This document shows positions 37,990 through 45,678 of a stretch of DNA of 49,670 bases, in pieces. Each line of letters starts with the position of its first letter. Position 1 is the first letter of the stretch. The stretch spans positions 1 to 49,670 of the forward strand of contig SVCQ01000015.1 of assembly GCA_015058275.1 (NCBI GenBank), written 5' to 3'. The translations under genes were made by a program, and so were the position numbers. A model generated the notes under the pieces. It was not told the origin of the DNA. It did no database searches and worked only from the letters and a program-made list of their open reading frames with translations. This DNA is from Clostridiales bacterium. GTDB lineage: Bacteria; Bacillota; Clostridia; Peptostreptococcales; Anaerovoracaceae.

Positions 37990-38050
37990 TATTACGAAAA
38001 GTATAAAGATATTACGATATACGACGTAAAAGGTATTGGAAGGTATTATA
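37989..38050 (+). promoter_or_regulatory. AT-rich direct repeats upstream of brnQ
   Basis: ATATTACGA occurs at 37989-37997 and again at 38009-38017 (20 bp apart, two helical turns), and AGGTATT at 38031-38037 and 38041-38047 (10 bp apart). Repeats on one face of the helix look like operator half sites. TATTAT at 38044-38049 could be a -10, but it would then overlap the ribosome binding site, so the promoter position is unclear. Confidence 0.3.
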
Positions 38051-38063
38051 AGGAGGATCAGCA

Positions 38064-39431
38064 ATGAAAAAGAACAAACTGACGATGAGAGAGACCATCG
38101 TTGTTGCGAGCACTCTGTTCGGAATGTTCTTCGGAGCGGGCAACCTCATATTCCCGGTCCACCTCGGACAGATGGCAGGCAGCAATTCATGGCCGGCAAT
38201 AATCGGATTCTGCATTACGGCTGTTACGATCCCTATCCTTGCGGTAGCGGCTATCGGCAACACCCACAGTGACGACCTCCTCCATCTTTCGAGCAAGGTA
38301 TCCGGCTGGTACGGCGTGCTGTTCACCGCGCTGCTGTATCTGACGATAGGACCGTTCTTCGCCATCCCGAGATGTGCATCCGTATCGTTCACCACGGGCA
38401 TAGCACCTCTCGTAGGCGAGTCGCACTACAAGCTCTGGCAGCTGCTGTTCACATTCGTGTTCTTTGCCTTTGTAATGTACTTCTCGCTGAGGCCGGGCAA
38501 GATCACCACATGGATCGGACGCATCATCAACCCGATCTTCCTGGTGTTCCTTGCGATCCTGGTCATCGTATCGCTGATCAACCCGGGCGCACCGATGTCT
38601 CAGGTAGAGCCTGTTGAGGCTTATCAGAGCGGAGCTCTCTTCAACGGATTCATTGAAGGCTATGGCACAATGGATGCCATCGCGGGACTCGCATTTGGTA
38701 TCGTTATCATCAACGTAGTAAGAGACCTCGGCATAGATAAGGATGAGGACGTGGCCAGAGAGACCCTCAAGTCAGGAGTGTTTACAGGACTTCTGATGGC
38801 TCTCATCTATGTACTGACCATCATCATGGGCGCTCAGTCAAGAGGACTCTTTGAGCTCTCCGACAACGGCGGTATCGCGCTGACTCAGATCTCGCACCAC
38901 TATCTCGGAGGCTTCGGCAGCTTCGTGCTCGCAGTGACCATCACGTTCGCATGCCTCAAGACTGCCATCGGTCTTGTTACAAGCTGCGCAGAGATGTTCC
39001 TCAAACTCGTTCCGGGCAAGCTCAATTACAGAGGATGGACCATGGTATTCACGCTCTTCTCGTTCGCAGTATCGAACGTCGGATTGACTGCCATCATCAC
39101 ATACGCTATCCCGGTACTGATGCTTCTCTACCCGCTCGCTACGGTGCTCGTCATCATGGCGCTTTGCGAGAAGGCATTCGGCAAGAGCAAATACGTATAC
39201 GCATGGGTCACTCTCGGTGCATTCATCCCTGCGGTATTCGACTTCTGCAAGACCATGCCTGAGGGAGTGCAGAACGCACTCAACATCCCTGCGATGACAG
39301 CTCTCGGACAAAAGATCTTCCCGTTCTTTGACCTCGGTCTCGGCTGGGTCGTACCGGCTCTGATCGGACTGGTGATCGGCGTTATCCTGACACTTGCCAA
39401 CAAAAACAAAGGTGAAGCTAAGGCTGCATAG
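38064..39431 (+). CDS. brnQ: Branched-chain amino acid carrier, BrnQ/LIVCS family
   Basis: 455 residues with about 12 hydrophobic segments. The start TIVVASTLFGMFFGAGNLIFPVHLGQ is the family signature. It imports Leu, Ile and Val using a sodium or proton gradient across the cell membrane. AAGGAGG precedes the ATG. The gene stands alone, with direct repeats upstream and a family A hairpin downstream. Confidence 0.95.
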   Translation: MKKNKLTMRETIVVASTLFGMFFGAGNLIFPVHLGQMAGSNSWPAIIGFCITAVTIPILAVAAIGNTHSDDLLHLSSKVSGWYGVLFTALLYLTIGPFFAIPRCASVSFTTGIAPLVGESHYKLWQLLFTFVFFAFVMYFSLRPGKITTWIGRIINPIFLVFLAILVIVSLINPGAPMSQVEPVEAYQSGALFNGFIEGYGTMDAIAGLAFGIVIINVVRDLGIDKDEDVARETLKSGVFTGLLMALIYVLTIIMGAQSRGLFELSDNGGIALTQISHHYLGGFGSFVLAVTITFACLKTAIGLVTSCAEMFLKLVPGKLNYRGWTMVFTLFSFAVSNVGLTAIITYAIPVLMLLYPLATVLVIMALCEKAFGKSKYVYAWVTLGAFIPAVFDFCKTMPEGVQNALNIPAMTALGQKIFPFFDLGLGWVVPALIGLVIGVILTLANKNKGEAKAA

Positions 39432-39457
39432 GGCTAACCGTTTCAATATGTAAAAAA

Positions 39458-39677
39458 CAGTTCAAAATTCCGCATCCGGGAGTACGGCTCGCGCCTCGTT
39501 GCGGCTATACGCAGCGGTACTAAGCTCTGTCTGCGCCTGCGGCTTGCCAATAATGCTATCTATGATGGTACGGCGTTGCCGTAAGGTAGATAGCATTGAC
39601 CTCCGGAGACTAGGCTCCTCCGGTAACCGCTAAGTGCCGGCTACCGCAAAGCCTCCCGTCTCCGCAATTATGAACTG
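39458..39677 (+). repeat. Long hairpin element, family A, copy 3, with nested hairpins (after brnQ)
   Basis: A 220-bp element. The outer arm CAGTTCAAAATT-C-CG (from 39458) pairs with CG-C-AATTATGAACTG (to 39677). CGGGAG pairs with CTCCCG, and TTGCGG (39499-39504) with CCGCAA (39644-39649). Invariant cores are at 39509-39529 and 39628-39641. In the terminal loop, where the other copies have a few bases, it carries two extra hairpins: AATGCTATCTA/TAGATAGCATT (39552-39597) and CCGGAG/CTC-CT-CCGG (39603-39623). Confidence 0.8.
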
Positions 39678-39698
39678 ATCAGTAAAGGACTAGATAAA

Positions 39699-40178
39699 AT
39701 GTCTATAGAGATCGCGAGAGAGTATCTTAAAGGATACGGCATGGACAATCGCATCAGGGAGTTCGATGTGTCGAGCGCGACAGTCGAGCTGGCCGCGAAG
39801 GCGGTCGGCACAGATCCTGCCAGGATATGCAAGACCCTGAGCTTCAAACTCAGGGACGGAAGCGGCGTGCTCGTGCAGGTCGCCGGCGATGCCAGGGTGG
39901 ACAACAGGAAGTACAGGGAGTACTTCGGCGAGAAGGCCAGGATGCTCTCGCCTGAGGAGGTACCTCAGTACACCAACCACGAGATCGGCGGAGTCTGCGC
40001 CTTCGGAGTTACGAGGGATGATGTGAAGATCTACTGCGACATGTCGCTGCAGAGATTCGACACTGTCTTCCCGGCATGCGGCTCGAGCAATTCCTGCGCG
40101 GAGTTCACACCTGATGAGCTCTTCGAGGTATCAAAGTCTCTTGAATGGATAGATGTCAGTAAATTACCCGAAGACTGA
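39699..40178 (+). CDS. YbaK/ProX-type aminoacyl-tRNA deacylase
   Basis: 159 residues of the single-domain editing fold that clears mischarged tRNAs (Cys-tRNA-Pro and similar). Family features are the N-terminal helix, KTLSFKLRDGSGVLVQVAGD with a likely catalytic Lys, and the GGVCAFG segment before the C-terminal strands. AAAGGA lies upstream of the ATG. The exact misacylated substrate cannot be told. Confidence 0.85.
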   Translation: MSIEIAREYLKGYGMDNRIREFDVSSATVELAAKAVGTDPARICKTLSFKLRDGSGVLVQVAGDARVDNRKYREYFGEKARMLSPEEVPQYTNHEIGGVCAFGVTRDDVKIYCDMSLQRFDTVFPACGSSNSCAEFTPDELFEVSKSLEWIDVSKLPED

Positions 40179-40204
40179 TGATTCAAAATGTTTTGATAAG
40201 AATA

Positions 40205-40240
40205 CAAAAGAGGTGTTGACGCAAAGCACCTCTTTTGTTA
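40205..40240 (+). terminator. Intrinsic terminator after the deacylase gene
   Basis: CAAAAGAGGTG (40205-40215) and CACCTCTTTTG (40227-40237) form a perfect 11-bp stem with an 11-base loop; the T run is part of the 3' arm. The loop holds the -35 box of the next promoter. Confidence 0.8.
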
Positions 40241-40244
40241 TTAT
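40216..40244 (+). promoter_or_regulatory. Sigma-A promoter of the amino-acid ABC transporter operon
   Basis: TTGACG (40216-40221), an exact 17-base spacer and TATTAT (40239-40244) match consensus well. The -35 is the first six bases of the terminator loop and the spacer is its 3' arm. RNA would start near 40251. Confidence 0.8.
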
Positions 40245-40250
40245 TGCTTT

Positions 40251-40412
40251 GTCAGTTTAGCGCTTTAGCACGCTAAAGTAGAAAAGCAAAGGAAAGAAGA
40301 GGGTATAAGCAATGCAGAGATCGACATTATTCCGACATTGAGGGACGGTAACGATCATATCAGTAACATCTGCCGTATCCGGAAATCGAAGGAAAATGAA
40401 AGGAATATAAAA
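40251..40412 (+). promoter_or_regulatory. Leader of the ABC transporter operon with hairpin and short ORF
   Basis: A leader of about 160 bases. TTTAGCG/CGCTAAA (about 40256-40278) forms a 5' hairpin inside a weaker CTTTG/CAAAG pairing. A nine-codon ORF follows at 40312-40341, then a weak GGACGG/CCGTATCC stem (40343-40380). There is no T-box or known riboswitch motif that I recognise. Confidence 0.4.
40312..40341 (+). CDS. Possible nine-residue leader peptide
   Basis: ATG to TGA encodes MQRSTLFRH, with AAGAGGG about nine bases upstream. It contains two Arg and ends in His. The position, between promoter and substrate-binding protein, is where an attenuation or uORF control peptide would sit. 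It may equally be chance. Confidence 0.3.
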   Translation: MQRSTLFRH

Positions 40413-41234
40413 ATGAAGAAGAGAATCACAGTACTTGCACTTGCATTCGCAATGGTATTCACGATGATAGTCGCTACATCCTGCGGAGGCGGAGGCGACG
40501 ACAGCACAGCCGCAAAGGACTATGGTGAGGGCTACGAGTTCAAGCAGGGCTTCGACCTTGACTACAGACCTTACTCCTATGTAGACGACAACGGCGAGAA
40601 CGGAGGCTTCGACGTAGAGATGGCTCAGGCCGTATGCGACTACTACGGATGGAAATACACAGCAGTTCCGTTCAACTGGGACAACAAGGACGCTGAGCTC
40701 AACGCAGGCAGCTGCGACTGCATCTGGTCAGGATTTACCATCAACGGAAGAGAGGATGACTACTGCTGGTCCAAGCCGTACTCCGACAACACTCAGAAGA
40801 TCATGGTCAAGAAGGACAGCGGCATCGCTGCTCTCGCAGATCTCGCCGGCAAGAAGGTCGGCGTACAGACAGCCACTTCGGCTTATGACCTCCTGAATGA
40901 CGAGGAAGGCCAGAAGGAGCTCGCAGACACATTCGCATCCCTCGAGGTATTTGATACTTACACTATCGCCATCACTGACCTCAAGGCCGGCGCTATCGAC
41001 GCTGTAGCAGTAGACGCTACAAGAGCTGCCGAGGCCATGGCTGCAGACGACAGCCTGGTATGCCTGGATGAGAATCTCGGTTCCGAGCAGTACGGCATCG
41101 GCTTCCGCAAGGACGACACAGAGCTCTGCGAGAAGGTCAACGAGGCTCTCGACGCACTCGCTGCTGACGGTACAGTTGCAAAGATCGCAGCCAAGTATCC
41201 TGAGATCGAAGAGTACATCACTCTCGGAAAGTAA
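40413..41234 (+). CDS. Amino-acid ABC transporter substrate-binding lipoprotein (family 3)
   Basis: 273 residues. A lipoprotein signal (KKRITVLALAFAMVFTMIV, then lipobox ATSC with the Cys at about 25) is followed by a Gly/Asp linker and the SBP_bac_3 fold: GFDLDYRPYSYVDDNGENGG, GFDVEMAQAVCDYYGWKY, CDCIWSGFTINGRED and GKKVGVQTATSAYD. It would bind a polar or charged amino acid outside the membrane. ATG 40413 has AAAGGAA upstream; the longer frame from 40338 is leader. The genes for permease and ATPase follow. Confidence 0.95.
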   Translation: MKKRITVLALAFAMVFTMIVATSCGGGGDDSTAAKDYGEGYEFKQGFDLDYRPYSYVDDNGENGGFDVEMAQAVCDYYGWKYTAVPFNWDNKDAELNAGSCDCIWSGFTINGREDDYCWSKPYSDNTQKIMVKKDSGIAALADLAGKKVGVQTATSAYDLLNDEEGQKELADTFASLEVFDTYTIAITDLKAGAIDAVAVDATRAAEAMAADDSLVCLDENLGSEQYGIGFRKDDTELCEKVNEALDALAADGTVAKIAAKYPEIEEYITLGK

Positions 41235-41267
41235 TATTACAAAAGCCATTTTGAAATAACGATTGCC

Positions 41268-41312
41268 TGTAAAGCGCCTGCCGCCCGGCTCGCGCTTTAC
41301 GAGCGTAATGAA
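41268..41312 (+). other. Hairpin between substrate-binding protein and permease genes
   Basis: GTAAAGCGC and GCGCTTTAC (9 bp) face each other across a GC-rich loop; no T run follows. Such stems often protect the 3' end of the binding-protein message so that it is made in excess over permease and ATPase. Confidence 0.5.
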
Positions 41313-41330
41313 AGAAACGAAGGAGTTTAA

Positions 41331-41978
41331 ATGACCTTTACAACAATGCTCTCAACGATGAGCGCCGGCATGTGGAAGACCTTCCTGATCTTTGCACTGA
41401 CGCTTATCGGATCACTGCCTCTGGGCATGGTAGTCGCGCTTCTCAAGAAGTCGAGATTCGCGATAGTGCGCGGCATCATCAGTGTATATATCTCGATCAT
41501 GAGAGGCACGCCTCTGATGCTGCAGCTCGTGGCGTGGTACTTCGGCCCGTACTTCCTCTTCGGATGGAACATCGGCAACTGGAGATTCCCTGCCATTATC
41601 GTGGGCTTCGTACTCAACTACGCGGCATACTTCGCCGAGATCTACCGCGGCGGCATCGAGTCGATCCCGGTCGGCCAGTACGAGGCGGCCGAGGTGCTCG
41701 GATACACGAAGTTCCAGACATTCATGCGCATTATCCTGCCGCAGGTCATCAAGGTGATCATGCCGTCCATCACGAACGAGGTCATCACGCTGGTCAAGGA
41801 TACATCGCTGGCATTCACGCTGGCCTATCAGGAGGTCTTCTCGCTTGCCAAGCAGATATCCGCTTCCCAGACTTCATTCATGCCGTTCCTCATTGCAGGA
41901 GTCTTCTACTTCGTCGCCAATTATGTGGTCGAAGTGGTGATGGCAAAGATAGAGAAGTCCATGGATTACTACAAGTAG
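41331..41978 (+). CDS. Amino-acid ABC transporter permease
   Basis: 215 residues of the HisM/GlnP family with about five membrane helices. The EAA loop that docks the ATPase is [20 protein letters not shown] at about 118-137, and the typical RGTPLMLQL motif lies at about 59-67. AAGGAG lies before the ATG. Confidence 0.95.
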   Translation: MTFTTMLSTMSAGMWKTFLIFALTLIGSLPLGMVVALLKKSRFAIVRGIISVYISIMRGTPLMLQLVAWYFGPYFLFGWNIGNWRFPAIIVGFVLNYAAYFAEIYRGGIESIPVGQYEAAEVLGYTKFQTFMRIILPQVIKVIMPSITNEVITLVKDTSLAFTLAYQEVFSLAKQISASQTSFMPFLIAGVFYFVANYVVEVVMAKIEKSMDYYK

Positions 41979-41992
41979 AGGGAGGAAGCACA

Positions 41993-42751
41993 ATGATCCT
42001 TGAGATGAAAAACATAGAAAAGAGCTTTGGAGGACTTGAGGTCCTTAAGGACATAAGCTTCGGCGTTGACAGCGGAGAGGTCGTCAGCATCATCGGGCCT
42101 TCGGGTTCGGGCAAGTCCACGCTCCTGAGGTGCGCGACCTTCCTTGAGACGATAGACGGCGGAGAGATAACATATATGGGAGAGAAGGCGGCCTGGACTG
42201 ATGAGAGCGGCAATGCGGTCTACGCGGGGCCTCACCAGATGAAGAAGTTCCGCACATACTGCGGCCTTGTATTCCAGCAGTTCAATCTCTTCCCGCACTA
42301 CAGCATTTTAAAGAACATAATCGACGCGCCTATGCACGTGCTGGGCATGAGCAGGGAGCAGGCCGAGGGAGAGGCCCTGAACCTGCTTCGCAAGATGGGC
42401 ATTGCCGACAAGGCGAGCGCCTATCCGTACCAGCTGTCCGGCGGACAGCAGCAGAGAGTAGCCATAGCAAGGGCGATGGCGATGAAGCCTGAGATACTCT
42501 TCTTTGACGAGCCTACTTCGGCTCTCGATCCGGAGCTCACCGGAGAGGTCCTTAAGGTCATACGCCAGCTCGCCGAGGAGAAGATGACCATGGTGGTCGT
42601 TACTCACGAGATGCCGTTCGCAAAGGCAGTCAGCAACCGCGTCATATTCATGGACGGCGGGGTAATAGTCGAGCAGGGCGATCCGCGTGATGTCTTTGAT
42701 GACCCGCAGGAGGAGAGGACAAAGCAGTTCCTGAGCGTATTTGAAAGGTAA
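41993..42751 (+). CDS. Amino-acid ABC transporter ATP-binding protein
   Basis: 252 residues of the GlnQ/HisP family. Walker A is [12 protein letters not shown] (about 36-47), the Q-loop is [10 protein letters not shown], the signature is [14 protein letters not shown] and Walker B is [20 protein letters not shown] precedes the ATG. It works with the permease and binding protein just upstream; the epimerase gene follows four bases later. Confidence 0.97.
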   Translation: MILEMKNIEKSFGGLEVLKDISFGVDSGEVVSIIGPSGSGKSTLLRCATFLETIDGGEITYMGEKAAWTDESGNAVYAGPHQMKKFRTYCGLVFQQFNLFPHYSILKNIIDAPMHVLGMSREQAEGEALNLLRKMGIADKASAYPYQLSGGQQQRVAIARAMAMKPEILFFDEPTSALDPELTGEVLKVIRQLAEEKMTMVVVTHEMPFAKAVSNRVIFMDGGVIVEQGDPRDVFDDPQEERTKQFLSVFER

Positions 42752-42755
42752 GCCT

Positions 42756-43625
42756 ATGGACAGCAGGATAAAGGAAGTCGAATACTGCATATTCGATCCG
42801 ACAGGCAATATAACCGCGCTTGTTGAGACTGAGGTCGATGTACCGTCGCAGCCGGAAGTCGCAGCCGAGATAATGTGCAGGCACAGCGATGTCGAGCAGG
42901 TGGGTTTCGTCCGCATGTATGCCCCGGGAGAGGGACCGGACGGCGCATCTGTATACCTTCGCATGGCCGGAGGAGAATTCTGCGGCAATGCGACCATGAG
43001 CAGCGCAGCCCTGTTTGCAAAGAGGAACGAAGAGCACTTCGGGGATATCGGATATGCCGGAGTAGAGGTCGACGGCATCAGCCAGCCCTTCAGCGTCCAG
43101 CTCAGAAGAGAGGATGCATCGAACTGGGCTGCGGGTGTCCTTATGCCTCCTGCAAAGAGCATAGATGAACTCAGGATGACGGCCGAGGATTATCCGGCAG
43201 CTGAGCTGGGGACCCTGCCTGTTGTCAGGATGGAGGGCATCGATCACATCATGATAGAGGAGAAGTCATTCTACTACAATCTGAAGGACAACAGGGAGCT
43301 CACGGAGTCTCTGATCAGGAAGATATGCAGGGTACTTGATTCGGAGTGCCTGGGCATGATGTTCCTCGCAGACGGAGAAAAGGAGCGCGGGCTTACTCCT
43401 CTTGTGTTCGTCCCGGGAGCCGATACCATGTTCTGGGAGAATTCCTGCGCGAGCGGGAGCGTCGCGGTGGGTCAGTATCTCGCTGCGAAGGCCGGAGAGA
43501 AGGTCGAGGCCGCCCTCAGAGAACCGGGCGGGACCCTTGTCGTCAGGAGCGATCCGGACAGCGGAGAGACATGGCTTTTCGGCAGCACAAAACTTTGCAG
43601 CCAGCTCAGCCTTAAATTGACATAA
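42756..43625 (+). CDS. DapF-fold amino-acid epimerase/racemase
   Basis: 289 residues. The two active-site cysteines of the PLP-independent diaminopimelate-epimerase fold are seen in MAGGEFCGNATMSSAA and WENSCASGSVAVG. The overall sequence differs from true DapF (which has GNG-x-R-C and ACGTG). It is closer to the broader group that includes histidine racemases of CntK type. Placement directly after the ATPase of an amino-acid importer suggests it acts on the imported amino acid. The substrate is inference; DapF itself is less likely. AAAGG lies just upstream of the ATG. Confidence 0.7.
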   Translation: MDSRIKEVEYCIFDPTGNITALVETEVDVPSQPEVAAEIMCRHSDVEQVGFVRMYAPGEGPDGASVYLRMAGGEFCGNATMSSAALFAKRNEEHFGDIGYAGVEVDGISQPFSVQLRREDASNWAAGVLMPPAKSIDELRMTAEDYPAAELGTLPVVRMEGIDHIMIEEKSFYYNLKDNRELTESLIRKICRVLDSECLGMMFLADGEKERGLTPLVFVPGADTMFWENSCASGSVAVGQYLAAKAGEKVEAALREPGGTLVVRSDPDSGETWLFGSTKLCSQLSLKLT

Positions 43626-43646
43626 GCGACATATAAATGATAAAAT
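43617..43646 (+). promoter_or_regulatory. Sigma-A promoter before the acyl-CoA ligase gene
   Basis: A perfect TTGACA (43617-43622), an 18-base spacer ending in TGA and TAAAAT (43641-43646) make a strong candidate that overlaps the end of the epimerase gene. RNA would start near 43653, within the 5' arm of the next terminator. Confidence 0.7.
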
Positions 43647-43648
43647 AC

Positions 43649-43691
43649 CGTGCGAGCCACCGTATATATCAGGTGGCTTCACGATTTTTTT
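43649..43691 (+). terminator. Intrinsic terminator after the epimerase gene
   Basis: CGTG-(C)-GAGCCACC and GGTGGCTT-CACG form an 11-12 bp stem with one bulge, followed by seven T at 43685-43691. It ends the transporter-epimerase transcript, but it also lies directly downstream of the promoter at 43617. Confidence 0.85.
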
Positions 43692-43722
43692 ATGTATCAA
43701 AAAAGAAAGAACGCTGGAGCTA

Positions 43723-45612
43723 ATGGATAATTACAAGGAGATACTGGATAAGTACGCATCGGCAGATCTCGATGCGATGACAGAAGAAGAGTACAGGGAA
43801 TTAAAAGAAGCCGAGATGGCAGACATGAAGTACTATGTTGACGCCATCACGACAAGCAAGGTACCGGAGGTCATGTACCGCATCGGCAGACCGATCACTG
43901 ACCTCAAGATGATGATGGAGTCCGGCGCAGACGAGTACGGATACGATAAGGTGCTCTATCACCAGATAATGCCGGGAGACGATCACTATACCGAATTCTC
44001 CTACGGACAGGTCCGCAGGGATGTAAGGAGCCTGGGTACGGCTCTCATGGGGCTCGGACTCAAGGGAGCTCACATAGGTGTGATCGGAGCCAACTGCTAC
44101 GAGTGGGCGGAGTCATACTTCGCGATCACCGGCGGTGTCGGAGTTGTCATCCCGCTCGACAAGGAGCTTTCCCCTGAGGAGCTTGCCAACCTCGTCGACA
44201 TGGGCGACATCAAGGCCGTCATCTGCTGCCAGGACAAGTACTACGAAATATTCAAAAAGATAAAGTCTGACAGGCATAACGGACTCAATATAGTAATAGG
44301 CGTCAATAAGGAGTCTCATGAGGACCGCAGGCACGGACTCTACTCGTGGAATCTCCTCAGAGAGGAGGGTCTCAGGGCGATCGAGTCCGGAGACCGCAGC
44401 TATCTCGATGCCAGAGTCAGGGCATCTGACATGGTCTCGATAGTGTTCACATCAGGCACTACCGGAGTCAGCAAGGGAGTAATGCTCTCGCACCGCAACC
44501 TCTGCTGCGACGTGCTGATAGCTCAGACATACCTCGAGGTAGTACCGAGCGATGTATTCTTCAGCGTACTGCCTATTCACCACACATACGAGTGCACCTG
44601 CACCATGATCGAGGGGCTCTTCATGGGAGCATCGATGGCATTCTGCAGGGGTCTCAAATACATAACAAAAGACATGCAGATGGTGCACCCTACATTCCTG
44701 CTGGCGGTACCTCTGATCTATGAGAAGTTCTACAACACGATCCAGAGGACCCTCAAAAAGCAGGGCCAGGACAAGCTGGTCAACGCACTCTTTGCAGTCA
44801 ACAACGTGACAAGCAAGGTCGGTGTACATGTTGCAAAGCCGATCGCCAACAAGATCATGGCGCAGTTCGGCGGCAATATAGACATGTTCATCGCAGGCGG
44901 AGCGAGAGTGGACCCTAAGGTCCTCGCGTTCTTCCGCAGCATGGGAGTGCCGTGTCTCCAGGGATACGGACTGACAGAGACTTCCCCTATGGTCGCGCTC
45001 AACCCTGACCAGTGGAAGTACATGCGCAACGATTCCGCAGGCAAGCTCTTCCAGTTCACGGAGTGCAAGATAATCGACAAGGACGAGGACGGCAACGGGG
45101 AGATCTGCTTCCGCGGTCCGCAGGTCATGATGGGTTACTACAACAACCCTGAGGCCACCGCAGCCTGCATGGAGGACGGATGGTTCCACACGGGGGACAT
45201 CGGATACCTCGATGATGACAATTACGTATACATCACAGGCCGCAAAAAGAACGTCATAATCGCAGCCAACGGCAAGAACGTCTTCCCTGAGGAGCTCGAA
45301 GAGAAGATCGGACGCAGCCCGTACGTCGACGAGTGCATGGTCTGGGCCGATGAGGACAGCGAGGACAGACAGCAAAGAGGCATCTACGTCACTCTCAGAC
45401 CTGACATGGAGAATGTAAGGGAGGCTCTGGGCGACCGTGCAGGCGACGAGGGCGCTGTGAGGGCCCTTGTCAGCAGCGAAATCGACAAGCTGAATGCCCA
45501 CTGGCCTGACTGGAAGAGGGTCAAGCACATTGTGATCAAAAAGAGCGAGTTCAACAAGACGACCGGCATGAAGATAAGAAGGTTCGTCGAGGAGAACAAA
45601 CTCGCCGACTGA
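43723..45612 (+). CDS. Long-chain acyl-CoA ligase (AMP-forming, ANL superfamily)
   Basis: 629 residues. The adenylation signatures are SIVFTSGTTGVSKGVMLSHR (P-loop), GYGLTETSPM, DGWFHTGDIGYLDDD and the C-terminal Lys motif KTTGMKIRRF. The enzyme activates a fatty acid as acyl-AMP and then acyl-CoA at the membrane face. An N-terminal 60-residue helical stretch is extra. The ribosome binding site (GGAG three bases from the ATG) is poor. Chain length cannot be told. Confidence 0.9.
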   Translation: MDNYKEILDKYASADLDAMTEEEYRELKEAEMADMKYYVDAITTSKVPEVMYRIGRPITDLKMMMESGADEYGYDKVLYHQIMPGDDHYTEFSYGQVRRDVRSLGTALMGLGLKGAHIGVIGANCYEWAESYFAITGGVGVVIPLDKELSPEELANLVDMGDIKAVICCQDKYYEIFKKIKSDRHNGLNIVIGVNKESHEDRRHGLYSWNLLREEGLRAIESGDRSYLDARVRASDMVSIVFTSGTTGVSKGVMLSHRNLCCDVLIAQTYLEVVPSDVFFSVLPIHHTYECTCTMIEGLFMGASMAFCRGLKYITKDMQMVHPTFLLAVPLIYEKFYNTIQRTLKKQGQDKLVNALFAVNNVTSKVGVHVAKPIANKIMAQFGGNIDMFIAGGARVDPKVLAFFRSMGVPCLQGYGLTETSPMVALNPDQWKYMRNDSAGKLFQFTECKIIDKDEDGNGEICFRGPQVMMGYYNNPEATAACMEDGWFHTGDIGYLDDDNYVYITGRKKNVIIAANGKNVFPEELEEKIGRSPYVDECMVWADEDSEDRQQRGIYVTLRPDMENVREALGDRAGDEGAVRALVSSEIDKLNAHWPDWKRVKHIVIKKSEFNKTTGMKIRRFVEENKLAD

Positions 45613-45678
45613 TGTGATACACCGTCCCGGGGCGCTGTGCCCTGAGGACTTCACAGCTTATACAGAAAGGTAACAGGG
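45613..45678 (+). other. Structured spacer between acyl-CoA ligase and racemase genes
   Basis: TGTGA/TCACA, GTCC/GGAC and GGGGC/GCCCT can nest into one stem (45615-45656). No T run follows, so the genes may still be co-transcribed. Confidence 0.35.

Noticed and set aside
41372-41992. Frame giving a 200-codon N-terminal extension of the ABC ATPase
   Set aside because: It overlaps the permease in another frame; the ATPase has a good ribosome binding site and family start at 41993.
44452-45654. 400-codon minus-strand open frame opposite the acyl-CoA ligase
   Set aside because: Shadow frame with no domain pattern; the plus-strand gene has all ANL motifs.
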